Part shown: positions 26,464 through 34,530 of the stretch, one piece after another
Layout: each line of letters opens with the position of its first letter
Numbering within the stretch: position 1 is the stretch's first letter
Source of the DNA: JADKCZ01 sp963786945
GTDB lineage: Bacteria > Myxococcota > Myxococcia > Myxococcales > Anaeromyxobacteraceae
Direction of reading: 5' to 3'
DNA: 64,000 nucleotides
Assembly: GCA_963786945.1 (NCBI GenBank)
Contig: CAWBAO010000003.1
Coordinates: 744,001-808,000, forward strand
The notes under the pieces: generated by a model
The model's input: the letters and a program-made list of their open reading frames with translations, nothing else
Told to the model about the DNA's origin: nothing
Databases searched by the model: none
Position numbers and translations under genes: made by a program

Positions 26464-27342
26464 CTAGCGGCGCACGCTGACCACCGCCTCGAGGTACTCG
26501 CCGGGCACGATCAGCGTGTCCTTCCCGCCCCGGTTCATGCGGGTCAGCAGCTCGAGCAGGTCGGCCTGCAGGGCCGCCTGCCGGGGCGAGTCCAGGGCGG
26601 CGAAGGCCCGGTTGGTCGGACCGTAGAAGGTCCGGAAGACCTCCAGCCAGTGGCCCGGCGACTGGTATCGGAACTGGAAGTTCTGGCGCACCGTCCTCAC
26701 CCGGTGGCGGCCGAACAGCTCCCGCAGCCGGGCCTCCGTCCCCCACAAGGCGGGGGGCCTGAGGCCGGGCGGCGGGGGCACGTGCTTGCCGATGGTCCTG
26801 AACAGCTGGCCGATGAAGCCCTCGGGCGTCCAGCTGGCCAGCCCGATGCGCCCGCCGACGCGGCAGACGCGGGCCAGCTCGGCCGCCGCCCGGTCCTGGT
26901 CCGGCGTGAACATGACGCCGAAGGTCGACAGCACGACGTCGAAGCTGCCGTCGGCGAAGGGGAGCGCCTCGGCGTCGGCCTCGCGGAACTCGATGGAGAG
27001 CCGCTCCGCCTGGGCGCGCTCCCGGGCCCGCTCCAGCAGGGCTCCGACGTAGTCCGTCGCCGTGACGCTGCACCAGCGGCGCGCGGCGGCCAGCGAGGCG
27101 TTGCCGTTTCCGGCGGCGACGTCGAGGACACGCTCCCCGGCACGCAGGTCGACCGACTCGCAGAGCCGCTCGCCGACAATCTGCAGCGTCGTGCCCACCA
27201 CCGAGTAGTCGCCCGTGGCCCAGGTGGCCTGCTGCCGCTGCTTGATGGCCTCGAGCTCGGGTCTCCGGAGGGCGGTCTCCGGGGCGGGCGGCGCTCCCTG
27301 GACGAACGACGTGGCACGGCCTGGCGAGGCTGATGGTTCCAT
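26464..27342 (-). CDS. Class I SAM-dependent methyltransferase (UbiE-like)
   Basis: A 292-residue methyltransferase. Motif I is VLDVAAGNGNASLAAARR, the acidic residue ending beta-2 is in VTATDYV, and motif II/III text is ADAEALPFADGSFDVVLSTFGVMF, followed by RVCRVGGRIGLASWTPEGF. This matches UbiE/COQ5-like small-molecule methyltransferases, but a C-terminal part with QFRYQSPGHWLEVFRTFYGP indicates another substrate. ATG 27342 has GGAGG 9 bp upstream; an alternative start 49 codons earlier lacks similarity. No pathway neighbour is visible. Confidence 0.85.
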   Translation of the reverse strand: MEPSASPGRATSFVQGAPPAPETALRRPELEAIKQRQQATWATGDYSVVGTTLQIVGERLCESVDLRAGERVLDVAAGNGNASLAAARRWCSVTATDYVGALLERARERAQAERLSIEFREADAEALPFADGSFDVVLSTFGVMFTPDQDRAAAELARVCRVGGRIGLASWTPEGFIGQLFRTIGKHVPPPPGLRPPALWGTEARLRELFGRHRVRTVRQNFQFRYQSPGHWLEVFRTFYGPTNRAFAALDSPRQAALQADLLELLTRMNRGGKDTLIVPGEYLEAVVSVRR

Positions 27343-27601
27343 GTCCGACCCTCCATCCACACCCGGGCGCGGCAGCGCCACGGGACGTTCCCCGGTTGCT
27401 AGCCGCGCCTCGGGGCGGGGCCACGCCGTCTCGGGGTGCAAGGAGAATCCTTTCGCTCGCGGTTCAGGCCTCGGCCGGGCCTTACCCACCCGCGCGGGAC
27501 AGGCCCCGGTCCGGTCATCCCTCTGTCTCTGCAGTTGACGGGCGCGGTCGGATGCGGGGGAATGGCCGGCGCTCCGAGGCGGCCGTCCCGCCTGGGAGCA
27601 G

Positions 27602-27675
27602 GGGCCCTTAGCTCAGGTGGATAGAGCGTCGGACTTCGAATCCGAAGGCCAGAGGTTCGAATCCTCTAGGGCCCG
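27602..27675 (+). tRNA. tRNA-Arg (anticodon TCG), CCA not encoded
   Basis: The acceptor GGGCCCT pairs with AGGGCCC at 27668-27674, with G as discriminator. The next bases are CCT, so the terminal A must be added by the CCA-adding enzyme, unlike the three tRNAs at 21 kb. The anticodon loop CTTCGAA gives TCG at 27636-27638, for CGA/CGG. It is almost the same sequence as tRNA-Arg(ACG), with compensatory T-stem changes. Confidence 0.95.
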
Positions 27676-27761
27676 CCTTCGCCAGGTCGCCAGCGGTGGT
27701 CGGCGGGAAGCCGGCGGGCCGATCCGTGCGGTCTGGCGCTGGTCGCGCTATGGTTCGTGGA

Positions 27762-29540
27762 ATGGGGAGATTCCAGGACTTCGTGGCGGAGCTGCGGCGC
27801 AGGCGGGTGATCCGCGGCCTGCTGGTCTGGGGCGTCCTCGCCTTCGCGGTGCTCCAGGTCTACGAGCCCGTCATGCACGGCCTCCACCTGCCGGAGTGGA
27901 CGCTCAGCTTCGTGGTGGTCTTCCTCGGCATCGGGTTCCCGGTCGCGGCGGCGCTGGCCTGGGTGTTCGACCTCACGGCCAGCGGGATCGAGCGGACGCC
28001 ACCCGCCGCGATGGAGGACCAGCCCTCACCGGCGAGCCCGCGACTCCGCCGTACCCGTCTCGCCCTCCTCCTCCTCGGGCTCGGCGGCGTGGCCGCCGCA
28101 CCGGGCCTGATCTACTTCTTCGCCTGGCCGGGCACGGGGCACCGCGCCCCCCAGGACTCCCGCGCCGCCCCGACCGGGCAGGCCGCGCCCTCCATCGCCG
28201 TCCTGCCGCTGGTGAACCTGAGCTCGGACAAGGAGCAGGAGTACTTCTCCGACGGGCTGACCGAGGAGCTCCTCAACCTGCTGGCCAAGATCCCCGGGCT
28301 GCGCGTCGCCTCCCGGACCTCCGCGTTCGCCTTCAAGGGCAAGAACGCGAAGATGAGCGAGATCGGCCGCGAGCTGGGTGTCGCCACCGTGCTCGAGGGG
28401 AGCGTGCGCAAGTCGGGCGACCGGATCCGCATCACCACCCAGCTCATCAACGCCGCCGACGGCTACCACCTCTGGTCGGAGACCTACGACCGGAAGATCA
28501 CCGACGTCTTCGCGGTGCAGGACGAGATCGCGGCCGCGGTGGTCGGCGCGCTCAAGCTCAAGCTCCTCGCCCCTCCCGGCTCGCGGGCCCGCCGCACCGA
28601 GAGCGTGGAGGCCCACGACCTCTACCTCCGGGGGCTCTACTTCTGGAACCTGCGCACCAAGGAGTCCCTGGTCCGGGCCGCGGAGTTCTTCCGGGCGGCC
28701 ATCAAGGTGGATCCGGAGTACGCCCTGGCCCATGTCGGCCTGGCCGATGCCCTCGAGATCCGCACCGGCTACGCCTGGATCCGCGGCGGCGAGCCGCGGG
28801 CCCAGGCCAAGGCGGCCGCGCTGCGCGCGCTGGAGCTCGATCCGGAGCTGGGGGAGGCGCACGCCTCGCTGGGGATGATCCTGATGGACGAGCTCGACAC
28901 GCCGGGGGCCATCGAGCACTATCGAAAGGCCATCGCCCTGAGGCCGGACTACGCGACCGCCCACCACTGGTACGCCATGGCGCTCGCCGACCAGGGGCGG
29001 GCAGCCGAGGCGCGCCAGGAGATCGAGCAGGCCCTCCGGCTCGACCCCACCTCCCGCATCATCAACACCAACGCGGGCCGGGTCGCCATGCTGGGCCGCG
29101 ACTACGGCCGCGCCGAGGTGCTCTACCGGGCCGCCCTGGACCTGGCCCCGGACTTCGACTACGCGCGGAGCGAGCTGGCCGTCCTCTATGCGCTGGAGGG
29201 GAAGACGGCCGAGGCGCTGGCCGAGATCGAGAAGGTCTCCCCGGACGGGGACAACCGGCACACCCGTCCCATCGTCTTCGCCAGGTCCGGCCGTCGGGAG
29301 GAGGCGGAGCGGCTGGCCCGGCAGCTGGAGGACCTGTCGAGCAGGGCGTACGTCCCACCCGCCCTCCTGGCCGACGTCTGGGCTTCACTGGGTGACCGGG
29401 ACAAGGCGTTCGCCGCCCTGCGGCGGGCCTGCCGGGAACGGGATGGCGCCTGGGGGCCCTACTCGAACCACCCGATCTACGACGAGCTGCGGTCCGATCC
29501 GCGCTTCGGCGAGATCCTCGAGTGCCTGAACCGGCGGTGA
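27762..29540 (+). CDS. Membrane protein with TolB-like domain and TPR repeats
   Basis: A 592-residue protein. Three hydrophobic helices lie in the first 125 residues (RGLLVWGVLAFAVLQVY, FVVVFLGIGFPVAAALAWVF, LALLLLGLGGVAAAPGLIYFF). A TolB N-terminal/FlgO-like domain follows (SIAVLPLVNLSSDKEQEYFS, TVLEGSVRKSGDRIRITTQL, LWSETYDRK), then at least five tetratricopeptide units (about residues 270-520). This architecture is common in proteins fused to adenylate cyclases or kinases, but no catalytic domain is present here. A scaffold or signalling role is likely. ATG 27762 or ATG 27750 could be the start. The downstream gene begins 11 bp after its stop. Confidence 0.83.
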   Translation: MGRFQDFVAELRRRRVIRGLLVWGVLAFAVLQVYEPVMHGLHLPEWTLSFVVVFLGIGFPVAAALAWVFDLTASGIERTPPAAMEDQPSPASPRLRRTRLALLLLGLGGVAAAPGLIYFFAWPGTGHRAPQDSRAAPTGQAAPSIAVLPLVNLSSDKEQEYFSDGLTEELLNLLAKIPGLRVASRTSAFAFKGKNAKMSEIGRELGVATVLEGSVRKSGDRIRITTQLINAADGYHLWSETYDRKITDVFAVQDEIAAAVVGALKLKLLAPPGSRARRTESVEAHDLYLRGLYFWNLRTKESLVRAAEFFRAAIKVDPEYALAHVGLADALEIRTGYAWIRGGEPRAQAKAAALRALELDPELGEAHASLGMILMDELDTPGAIEHYRKAIALRPDYATAHHWYAMALADQGRAAEARQEIEQALRLDPTSRIINTNAGRVAMLGRDYGRAEVLYRAALDLAPDFDYARSELAVLYALEGKTAEALAEIEKVSPDGDNRHTRPIVFARSGRREEAERLARQLEDLSSRAYVPPALLADVWASLGDRDKAFAALRRACRERDGAWGPYSNHPIYDELRSDPRFGEILECLNRR

Positions 29541-29551
29541 GGGGCGATCCC

Positions 29552-30349
29552 GTGCCCGTCCACCCCTTCCTCGCCCTCCCCGGCCCCTGGCTCATCGCCC
29601 ACCGCGGCGGGGGCGGGATCGCGCCGGAGAACACCCTGGCGGCCTTCGATCTGGCCGTGCGGCTCGGCGCCGACGCGCTGGAGATCGACGTGCGGCGCAC
29701 CCGCGACGGCGCGGTGGTGGTGTTCCACGACGAGGAGACCACCCGCCTCACCGGCCAGGCCGGCACCATCGAGGCGCGCACCCTCGAGGAGGTCCGCGCC
29801 CTCGACGCCGGCTTCTCCTTCACGCCGGACGGGGGCGCCACCTTCCCGTTCCGCGGCGCCGGTCTCGTCGTGCCCACGCTCGCCGAGCTGCTGGCGCGAC
29901 ACCCGGCCATGCGCCTCAACATCGACGCCAAGACCGAGGACGGGCCGCTGGCCGGGGCGCTCGCCGAGGTGCTCCTCGCCGCCGGCGCCGGTCCCCGCGC
30001 CTGCGTCGGATCCTTCCACGACGCGCAGGCCGAGCGGCTCGGGGCCCTCCTCCCCGGCTGCGCCCGCTACCTCCCGGAGCGGGCGGCCACCTGCCACGTC
30101 CTGGCGGCCAAGGCGGGCGAGGATGGCCGGGGCTGCCCCGCCGGCTATGAGCTCGCCAGCCTCCCGCACCGCGTGGGCGGCCTCACGGTGGTGGACGAGC
30201 CGGTGGTGGCCTGGTTCCACGCCCGCGGCATGCCGGTGCACGTCTGGACCGTCGACGACCCGGCGGAGATGAGGGGACTCCTCCGCCTCGGCGTCGACGG
30301 GATCGTGACCGATCGCCCGGACCTCCTCAAGGTGGAGCTGGGGCGATAG
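29552..30349 (+). CDS. ugpQ: Glycerophosphodiester phosphodiesterase
   Basis: A 265-residue TIM-barrel enzyme that cleaves glycerophosphodiesters to sn-glycerol 3-phosphate and alcohol. The catalytic signature IAHRGGGGIAPENTLAAF is followed by ALEIDVRRTRDGAVVVFHDE (metal-binding Glu/Asp and the second catalytic His) and the closing VHVWTVDDPAEM and GIVTDRPDLL. There is no signal peptide, so it should be cytoplasmic, like UgpQ. GTG 29552 is chosen because GAGGGG is placed 8 bp upstream; a GTG at 29522 would overlap the TPR gene. It follows that gene closely. Confidence 0.9.
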   Translation: MPVHPFLALPGPWLIAHRGGGGIAPENTLAAFDLAVRLGADALEIDVRRTRDGAVVVFHDEETTRLTGQAGTIEARTLEEVRALDAGFSFTPDGGATFPFRGAGLVVPTLAELLARHPAMRLNIDAKTEDGPLAGALAEVLLAAGAGPRACVGSFHDAQAERLGALLPGCARYLPERAATCHVLAAKAGEDGRGCPAGYELASLPHRVGGLTVVDEPVVAWFHARGMPVHVWTVDDPAEMRGLLRLGVDGIVTDRPDLLKVELGR

Positions 30350-30451
30350 CACCACCGGCGGCAAGCTCCCGCTTGCGACCCTTCGCGGAGTCGATCCGGT
30401 CCCTCGCCCCGGCTAGGCCCTGCCCGATCCGAAGGATCCCAGGAGGACCCC

Positions 30452-30952
30452 ATGGCGACGGTGAATCCAATCCCGAAGGGCATGCACACGCTGACGCCGG
30501 GCCTGGTCCTCCGGGACTGCGGCAAGGCCATCGACTTCTACAAGAAGGCACTGGGAGCGCAGGAGGTGACGCGGATGATGGCTCCGGACGGGAAGAGCGT
30601 CTGGCACGCCGAGCTCCGCATCGGGGACTCGGTCCTCTACCTCGGCGACGAGATGCCCGGGACGGGCCGCCCGGCGCCCACGGCGACCAGCCCGTCGCCG
30701 GTCGCGCTCTGGCTCTACGTCGAGGACTGCGACGCCGCTCATCGGCGGGCGCTCGGCGCCGGGGCGAAGTCGACCATGGAGCCGGCCGACATGTTCTGGG
30801 GCGACCGCTGCAGCGGGGTGGCCGACCCGTTCGGCTACCTCTGGTCGTTCGCGACCCACCAGAAGGACATGACCGAGTCGGAGATGCGGCGCGCCGGCGA
30901 GGAGTTCGCACGGTCGATGGCGAGGCAGCCGCAGCCGTCGGCGCCGGCCTGA
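30452..30952 (+). CDS. VOC superfamily (PhnB/glyoxalase-like) protein
   Basis: A 166-residue protein with the paired beta-alpha-beta-beta-beta modules of the vicinal-oxygen-chelate fold. It starts TLTPGLVLRDCGKAIDFYKKALGA, continues with WHAELRIGDSVLYLGDE and ALWLYVEDCDAAHRRALGAGA, and ends SGVADPFGYLWSFATHQ. This is the PhnB-like subgroup, often linked to resistance or unknown small-molecule chemistry; metal ligands His/Glu are only partly obvious. AGGAGG precedes the ATG. The next gene is convergent. Confidence 0.88.
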   Translation: MATVNPIPKGMHTLTPGLVLRDCGKAIDFYKKALGAQEVTRMMAPDGKSVWHAELRIGDSVLYLGDEMPGTGRPAPTATSPSPVALWLYVEDCDAAHRRALGAGAKSTMEPADMFWGDRCSGVADPFGYLWSFATHQKDMTESEMRRAGEEFARSMARQPQPSAPA

Positions 30953-30971
30953 CGTCGCCGTCGCCCCCGGG

Positions 30972-31658
30972 TCACTCGATGGGCACCCTCGCCCCGGCCG
31001 CGAAGGCGCCGGCGCGCGCGGGATCGGCCAGGAAGGCGCCCGTCATCCCCGAGACGTCGCGGCGGCGCGCGTCGAGCCCGCGCCGCGCCAGCACCTCGGC
31101 GAGCGCGCCGCTGGCCTCGTCGTAGAGCGCCTTCTGGAGCAGGTTCATCCTCACCAGCCCGGGGCCCTCTTCCTCGCCGCGCTCCGCGAGGGCGAGCCGG
31201 CAGTCGGCGGCGTCGGCCGAGCTGAGGGCGCGGCAGGCCAGCGGGCGGGCCGGGTGGATGGCGCACCCGCCCTGCCCGTCCAGGAAGGGACAGCGGACGC
31301 GGGCCCGGATGCGCTCGCCGTCGTCCTGCCACCGGACCCCGTCGTGGAACCCGAGCAGCTCCGCGGCGCGAGGGCCGACCTGCCCCGGCGGCAGGCGGCG
31401 CCGCAGGTACGCCGCCGCCGCCGCCCCCTCAATCGCGAGCGTGCCCACGTTCACCGTGCAGCAGGCGGAGCAGCCGGGCCCGCAGGCGGGCGGGGTCTCG
31501 CCGGCAGGCCGGTGGGACGAGGCCGCAGCCTGCACCCGCTCCTCGACCGCGGCCATCAGCCGGGCCAGGGCCTCCTCGTCGCAGGAGCCCAGCTCCAGCG
31601 CCTCCTCGGCGAGCCGAGCCACCTCCCGCCCGCACTCCGCAATCCGGCCAGCCGGCAT
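30972..31658 (-). CDS. YkgJ-family cysteine-cluster protein
   Basis: A 228-residue protein built around a Cys cluster: CGPGCSACCTVNVG at about residues 62-75, then VRCPFLDGQGGCAIHPARPL and ACRALSS. This CxxxCxxCC...C...C...C spacing is the YkgJ (CxxCxxCC zinc/iron-sulfur) signature. Members are thought to bind zinc or an Fe-S cluster; the role is unknown. ATG 31658 has GGGGGAGG 8 bp upstream. It is divergent from the methyltransferase gene at 31845. Confidence 0.87.
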   Translation of the reverse strand: MPAGRIAECGREVARLAEEALELGSCDEEALARLMAAVEERVQAAASSHRPAGETPPACGPGCSACCTVNVGTLAIEGAAAAAYLRRRLPPGQVGPRAAELLGFHDGVRWQDDGERIRARVRCPFLDGQGGCAIHPARPLACRALSSADAADCRLALAERGEEEGPGLVRMNLLQKALYDEASGALAEVLARRGLDARRRDVSGMTGAFLADPARAGAFAAGARVPIE

Positions 31659-31844
31659 GTGGCGCCTCCCCCGGGGACCGATGCTCGCAGCTGGCAGGGG
31701 CTCCGTCGCTGCGGCACCTCGGCGCACCCCGGGCCCCGGCCCCACGGCGCCACCCGGCGCGGGGGGAAGGGGCGGCTGCCCCGGCCCGGGCGCCGCAGTA
31801 TGGTGGACGCAGCGGCAGCGGCCGGAGACGGTCCAGGAGCGGCG

Positions 31845-32444
31845 ATGAGCATGTGGGACGAGCGGTTCGCGGGCGAGGGATACGTGTACGGCACGCGGCC
31901 CAACGCCTGGCTGGCTTCGGTGGCCGGGCGCCTCCGGGCGGGGAGCCGGATCCTCTCGCTCGGCGAGGGGGAGGGGCGCAACGCGGTCTGGCTGGCGCAG
32001 CAGGGACACCGGGTCGAGGCGGTGGACGGCTCGGCGGTCGGGCTCGCCAAGGCGCAGCGGCTGGCCGCCGAGCGGGGCGTGGCGCTGGCCACGACCGTGG
32101 CCGACCTCGCCGCCTACCGCCCCGAGCCGAAGTCCTGGGACGCCGTCATCCTGATCTTCCTCCACCTGCCGCCCCCGCTGCGGGTCGCGGTCCATGCGAG
32201 CGCCGAGGCCGCGCTGGTCCCCGGTGGGCGCCTCGTCGTCGAGGCCTTCACGCCGCGGCAGCTGGCCCTCTCGAGCGGTGGGCCCCGGCAGGCGGAGCTG
32301 CTCTACGAGGTCGCGACGCTCCGTGCGGACTTCCCCGTGATCACCTGGGAGGAGCTCCGCGAGGAGGAGATCGAGCTCGACGAGGGGCCGCTGCACCGTG
32401 GGCGGGCCGCCGTCGTCCGCGGCCTGGGACACCGGGAGCCCTGA
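31845..32444 (+). CDS. Class I SAM-dependent methyltransferase (TehB-like)
   Basis: A 199-residue methyltransferase that begins MSMWDERFAGEGYVYGTRPN, the opening typical of the short TehB/tellurite-resistance-like family. Motif I is ILSLGEGEGRNAVWLAQQGH, followed by VEAVDGSAVGLAKAQRLA and DAVILIFLHLPPPLR. AGGAG stands 7 bp before the ATG. Known relatives methylate tellurite, thiols or small molecules; the substrate is not readable here. It stands alone, divergent from the YkgJ-like gene. Confidence 0.87.
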   Translation: MSMWDERFAGEGYVYGTRPNAWLASVAGRLRAGSRILSLGEGEGRNAVWLAQQGHRVEAVDGSAVGLAKAQRLAAERGVALATTVADLAAYRPEPKSWDAVILIFLHLPPPLRVAVHASAEAALVPGGRLVVEAFTPRQLALSSGGPRQAELLYEVATLRADFPVITWEELREEEIELDEGPLHRGRAAVVRGLGHREP

Positions 32445-32518
32445 AGCCGGTCCCGGGACGCCGCCACGGCGGACCGGTGGAGGTCCGCCGGCCTGAAGAG
32501 GGGGCGGAGCGCCGGCCG

Positions 32519-33463
32519 TCAGGCGGCGACGGGCTTGACGGCCTGCTTCACGTACTTCTGCGCCGCCAGCGACGCGATGGTGCCGTCGGCCACCGCCGTG
32601 GTGATCTGGCGGAAGCTCTTGGAGCGGAGATCCCCGGCGACGTAGAGCCCGGGGACCGGCGTGGACATGTCCTCGCCGGTCTCCACGTAGCCCCACTTGT
32701 TGAGCGGGACCACGCCCTTCACGAGATCGGTCCTCGGCACGTAGCCGATGAAGACGAAGACGCCGTCGGTCTTCAGGTCGGTCCTGGCCTTGGTCTTGAC
32801 GTTCTCGATGGTGAGCGACTGCAGCCCGCCCTCGCCGACGAAGGCGCGCGGCTCGGAGTCCCAGATCACCTTGATCTTGGGGTTGTGGAGGGCCTCCTCG
32901 GCGGTGGCGGCCTCGGCCTGGAAGTGGTCGAACTGGTGGATGATGGTGACCGAGCGGGCGAACTGGGTGAGGAACAGCGACTCCTCGACCGCGGAGTTGC
33001 CGCCGCCGATGACGTGGATGTCCTTGCCCTCGAAGTAGGCGCCGTCGCAGGTGGCGCAGTAGCTGATGCCACGCCCCTTGAACTTGGACTCCCCGGGCAC
33101 GCCCAGGTCCCGCGGCTTGGCGCCGGTGGCGATGATCACGGCCGGGGCCTCGACCGTCTCCTCCTCGTCCAGCTCGAAGCTCTTCACCGGCCCGATCAGG
33201 TCGTGCTTGGTGATCTCGACGGCGCGCCGGATGGTGGCGCCGAACCGCTCCGCCTGCGTGGCGAAGGCCTTGGCGAGGTCGGTGCCCTTGATGTCCTCCG
33301 GGAAGCCCGGGTAGTTGGACACCTTGTGGGTGGTCTTCACCTGCCCGCCCGGGACGCTCTCGTCGAGGACCAGCGTGCGGAGCCGGGCCCGGGCGGCGTA
33401 GATGGCGGCGGAGAGCCCGGCGGGGCCCGCGCCCACGATGATCAGGTCGTAGCGGGTGGTCAT
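32519..33463 (-). CDS. trxB: Thioredoxin-disulfide reductase
   Basis: A 314-residue flavoenzyme using NADPH to reduce thioredoxin. FAD is bound by IIVGAGPAGLSAAIYAARA near the N-terminus, the redox-active pair is CATC (residues 136-139), NADPH is bound by VIGGGNSAVEESLFL, and GLYVAGDLRSKSFRQITTA closes the FAD site. Full length for the low-Mr family. GGAGG precedes the ATG. It lies 13 bp after the thioredoxin gene on the same strand, and two tiny Cys-rich proteins are encoded further upstream. Confidence 0.95.
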   Translation of the reverse strand: MTTRYDLIIVGAGPAGLSAAIYAARARLRTLVLDESVPGGQVKTTHKVSNYPGFPEDIKGTDLAKAFATQAERFGATIRRAVEITKHDLIGPVKSFELDEEETVEAPAVIIATGAKPRDLGVPGESKFKGRGISYCATCDGAYFEGKDIHVIGGGNSAVEESLFLTQFARSVTIIHQFDHFQAEAATAEEALHNPKIKVIWDSEPRAFVGEGGLQSLTIENVKTKARTDLKTDGVFVFIGYVPRTDLVKGVVPLNKWGYVETGEDMSTPVPGLYVAGDLRSKSFRQITTAVADGTIASLAAQKYVKQAVKPVAA

Positions 33464-33476
33464 GGTGTCCTCCGGG

Positions 33477-33815
33477 TCAGGCCAGCAGCGCCTCGACCTG
33501 TGCCTTGATGGCGGTCCGCTTGATGTCCTCGCCGCCGAGCCGCTCGCCCAGTTCCTGGCCGTCGCGGTTGAAGAAGATCAGGGTCGGGCTGCCGGTCACG
33601 CCCAGCTTCTCGGCCAGCTCGCGGTTGCCCTGGCGGAACACCTTGAGGAAGCGGACCTTGCCGGCGTACTGCTCGGCCACCGCCTCGAACTTGGGGGCGA
33701 GCGCCTCGCAGGGCGGGCACTCGGTGGAGAAGAAGTCGAGCACCACGGGCTGGCCGGCGCGCTGCACCTCGCGCTCGAACTCGGCGGCGGTGATCTCCTT
33801 GACGTGGTCGCTCAT
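33477..33815 (-). CDS. trxA: Thioredoxin with CPPC active site
   Basis: A 112-residue thioredoxin. The active site lies in DFFSTECPPCEALAPKFE with Cys33 and Cys36; the canonical CGPC is replaced by CPPC, which should alter the redox potential. The cis-Pro loop is GVTGSPTLIFFNRDGQ, as expected. It reduces protein disulfides in the cytoplasm. The gene is directly upstream of trxB, so enzyme and reductant are co-produced. A specialised partner, such as the small Cys proteins encoded upstream, is possible. Confidence 0.93.
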   Translation of the reverse strand: MSDHVKEITAAEFEREVQRAGQPVVLDFFSTECPPCEALAPKFEAVAEQYAGKVRFLKVFRQGNRELAEKLGVTGSPTLIFFNRDGQELGERLGGEDIKRTAIKAQVEALLA

Positions 33816-33911
33816 GGCGGCTCCTTGGACATGGCGTCCCCTGGCCGTGACCGGCCCCGGGGAGGCTTGGATCGGAAGGGAGCGGAGGCCCCGGAGGGCC
33901 CCCGCGGTGCT

Positions 33912-34013
33912 TCAGTCGTGGCAACCCGACACGAGCCGGGAGGCCTTGGCGCAGCACTGCGCGGTCTTCTCGGGCGCGCAGCAGCCCTGCTTCACCTTGG
34001 TCAGCAGCTTCAT
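33912..34013 (-). CDS. 33-residue cysteine-rich peptide
   Basis: A short reading frame from ATG 34013 to TGA with AAAGGA 7-8 bp upstream, placed between the 60-residue Cys protein and trxA. The product has five cysteines at 11, 12, 20, 21 and 31 and a His at 32 (CC-x7-CC-x9-CH), plus several Lys. I do not recognise a family. The paired CC motifs suggest metal binding (metallothionein-like) or a thioredoxin substrate. Operon position and a good ribosome site support it as a real gene. Confidence 0.6.
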   Translation of the reverse strand: MKLLTKVKQGCCAPEKTAQCCAKASRLVSGCHD

Positions 34014-34026
34014 CGGACGTCCTTTC

Positions 34027-34209
34027 TCAGGCGGCGATCTGCTTCTCCAGCTTCTTCTTCAGCTTCCGCGCCGCATCACAGTCCTCGCACGGCGCGTTGG
34101 GCTTCTTGGCGTGCACCTGGCAGGTCTCCAGGCAGTTGCCCAGGGACTGCACCATGATGCGGACCTCCTTCGCCGAGAGACTGACTCCAGCCGCGGTCTT
34201 TGTAGGCAT
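34027..34209 (-). CDS. 60-residue protein with C-x3-C and C-x2-C pairs
   Basis: The start is ATG 34209 with GGAGGAAC close upstream. The product has Cys at 26 and 30 (GNCLETCQVH) and at 41 and 44 (APCEDCDAA), then a Lys-rich helical C-terminus (RKLKKKLEKQ). The four-Cys layout fits a zinc or Fe-S knuckle, or a redox-active small protein. It is the first gene of a run on the minus strand that continues with the 33-residue peptide, trxA and trxB, each separated by little DNA apart from a 96-bp gap before trxA. Confidence 0.75.
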   Translation of the reverse strand: MPTKTAAGVSLSAKEVRIMVQSLGNCLETCQVHAKKPNAPCEDCDAARKLKKKLEKQIAA

Positions 34210-34530
34210 CGTGTTCCTCCGAGGCGGGAATCGTACGGCCGGGTGGCGTCCTCCAGGGAGTGCCTGGTGGGCTGCGCCACTTGGCCGCTCCCACTTCATG
34301 GGAGCCACGCGCCCGCCCGGGGATTCGTGGTTGGCGCAACCTCCACGCTCTCCCGGGCTGCCCACCTCGACGGCTGGGACGTCGGCGCCCGTCGTCGCAG
34401 GCCGGGCAGCGCGATCACCCTTAGGGGTCATGGTCCCGAGGCCATCCCAGGATCCGAACCCCCGCCGGTCCGGGCCGCTCTCACCGGGATGGGGTAGCGT
34501 GCGGGTCACCCTTCCGGGAGGAGGCACCAC
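34210..34530. other. Divergent intergenic region with a dyad (321 bp)
   Basis: This region should hold the promoters of the Cys-protein/thioredoxin run (minus) and of the DUF6125-like gene (plus). The one clear structure is a perfect inverted repeat GCTCCCA-N5-TGGGAGC at 34287-34305, about 80 bp before the start at 34209; it may be a regulator-binding site. No -35/-10 pair was convincing. No further ORF is supported. Confidence 0.5.

Noticed and set aside
21245..27601. Integrated genomic island between the tRNA-Arg genes
   Set aside because: No integrase, transposase or att repeat beyond tRNA similarity was seen; kept only as a recombination remark.
33895..34013. 33-residue Cys peptide as mere spacer DNA
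   Set aside because: I kept it as a gene: it has a good ribosome site, starts with ATG and has a patterned Cys content that chance would rarely give.
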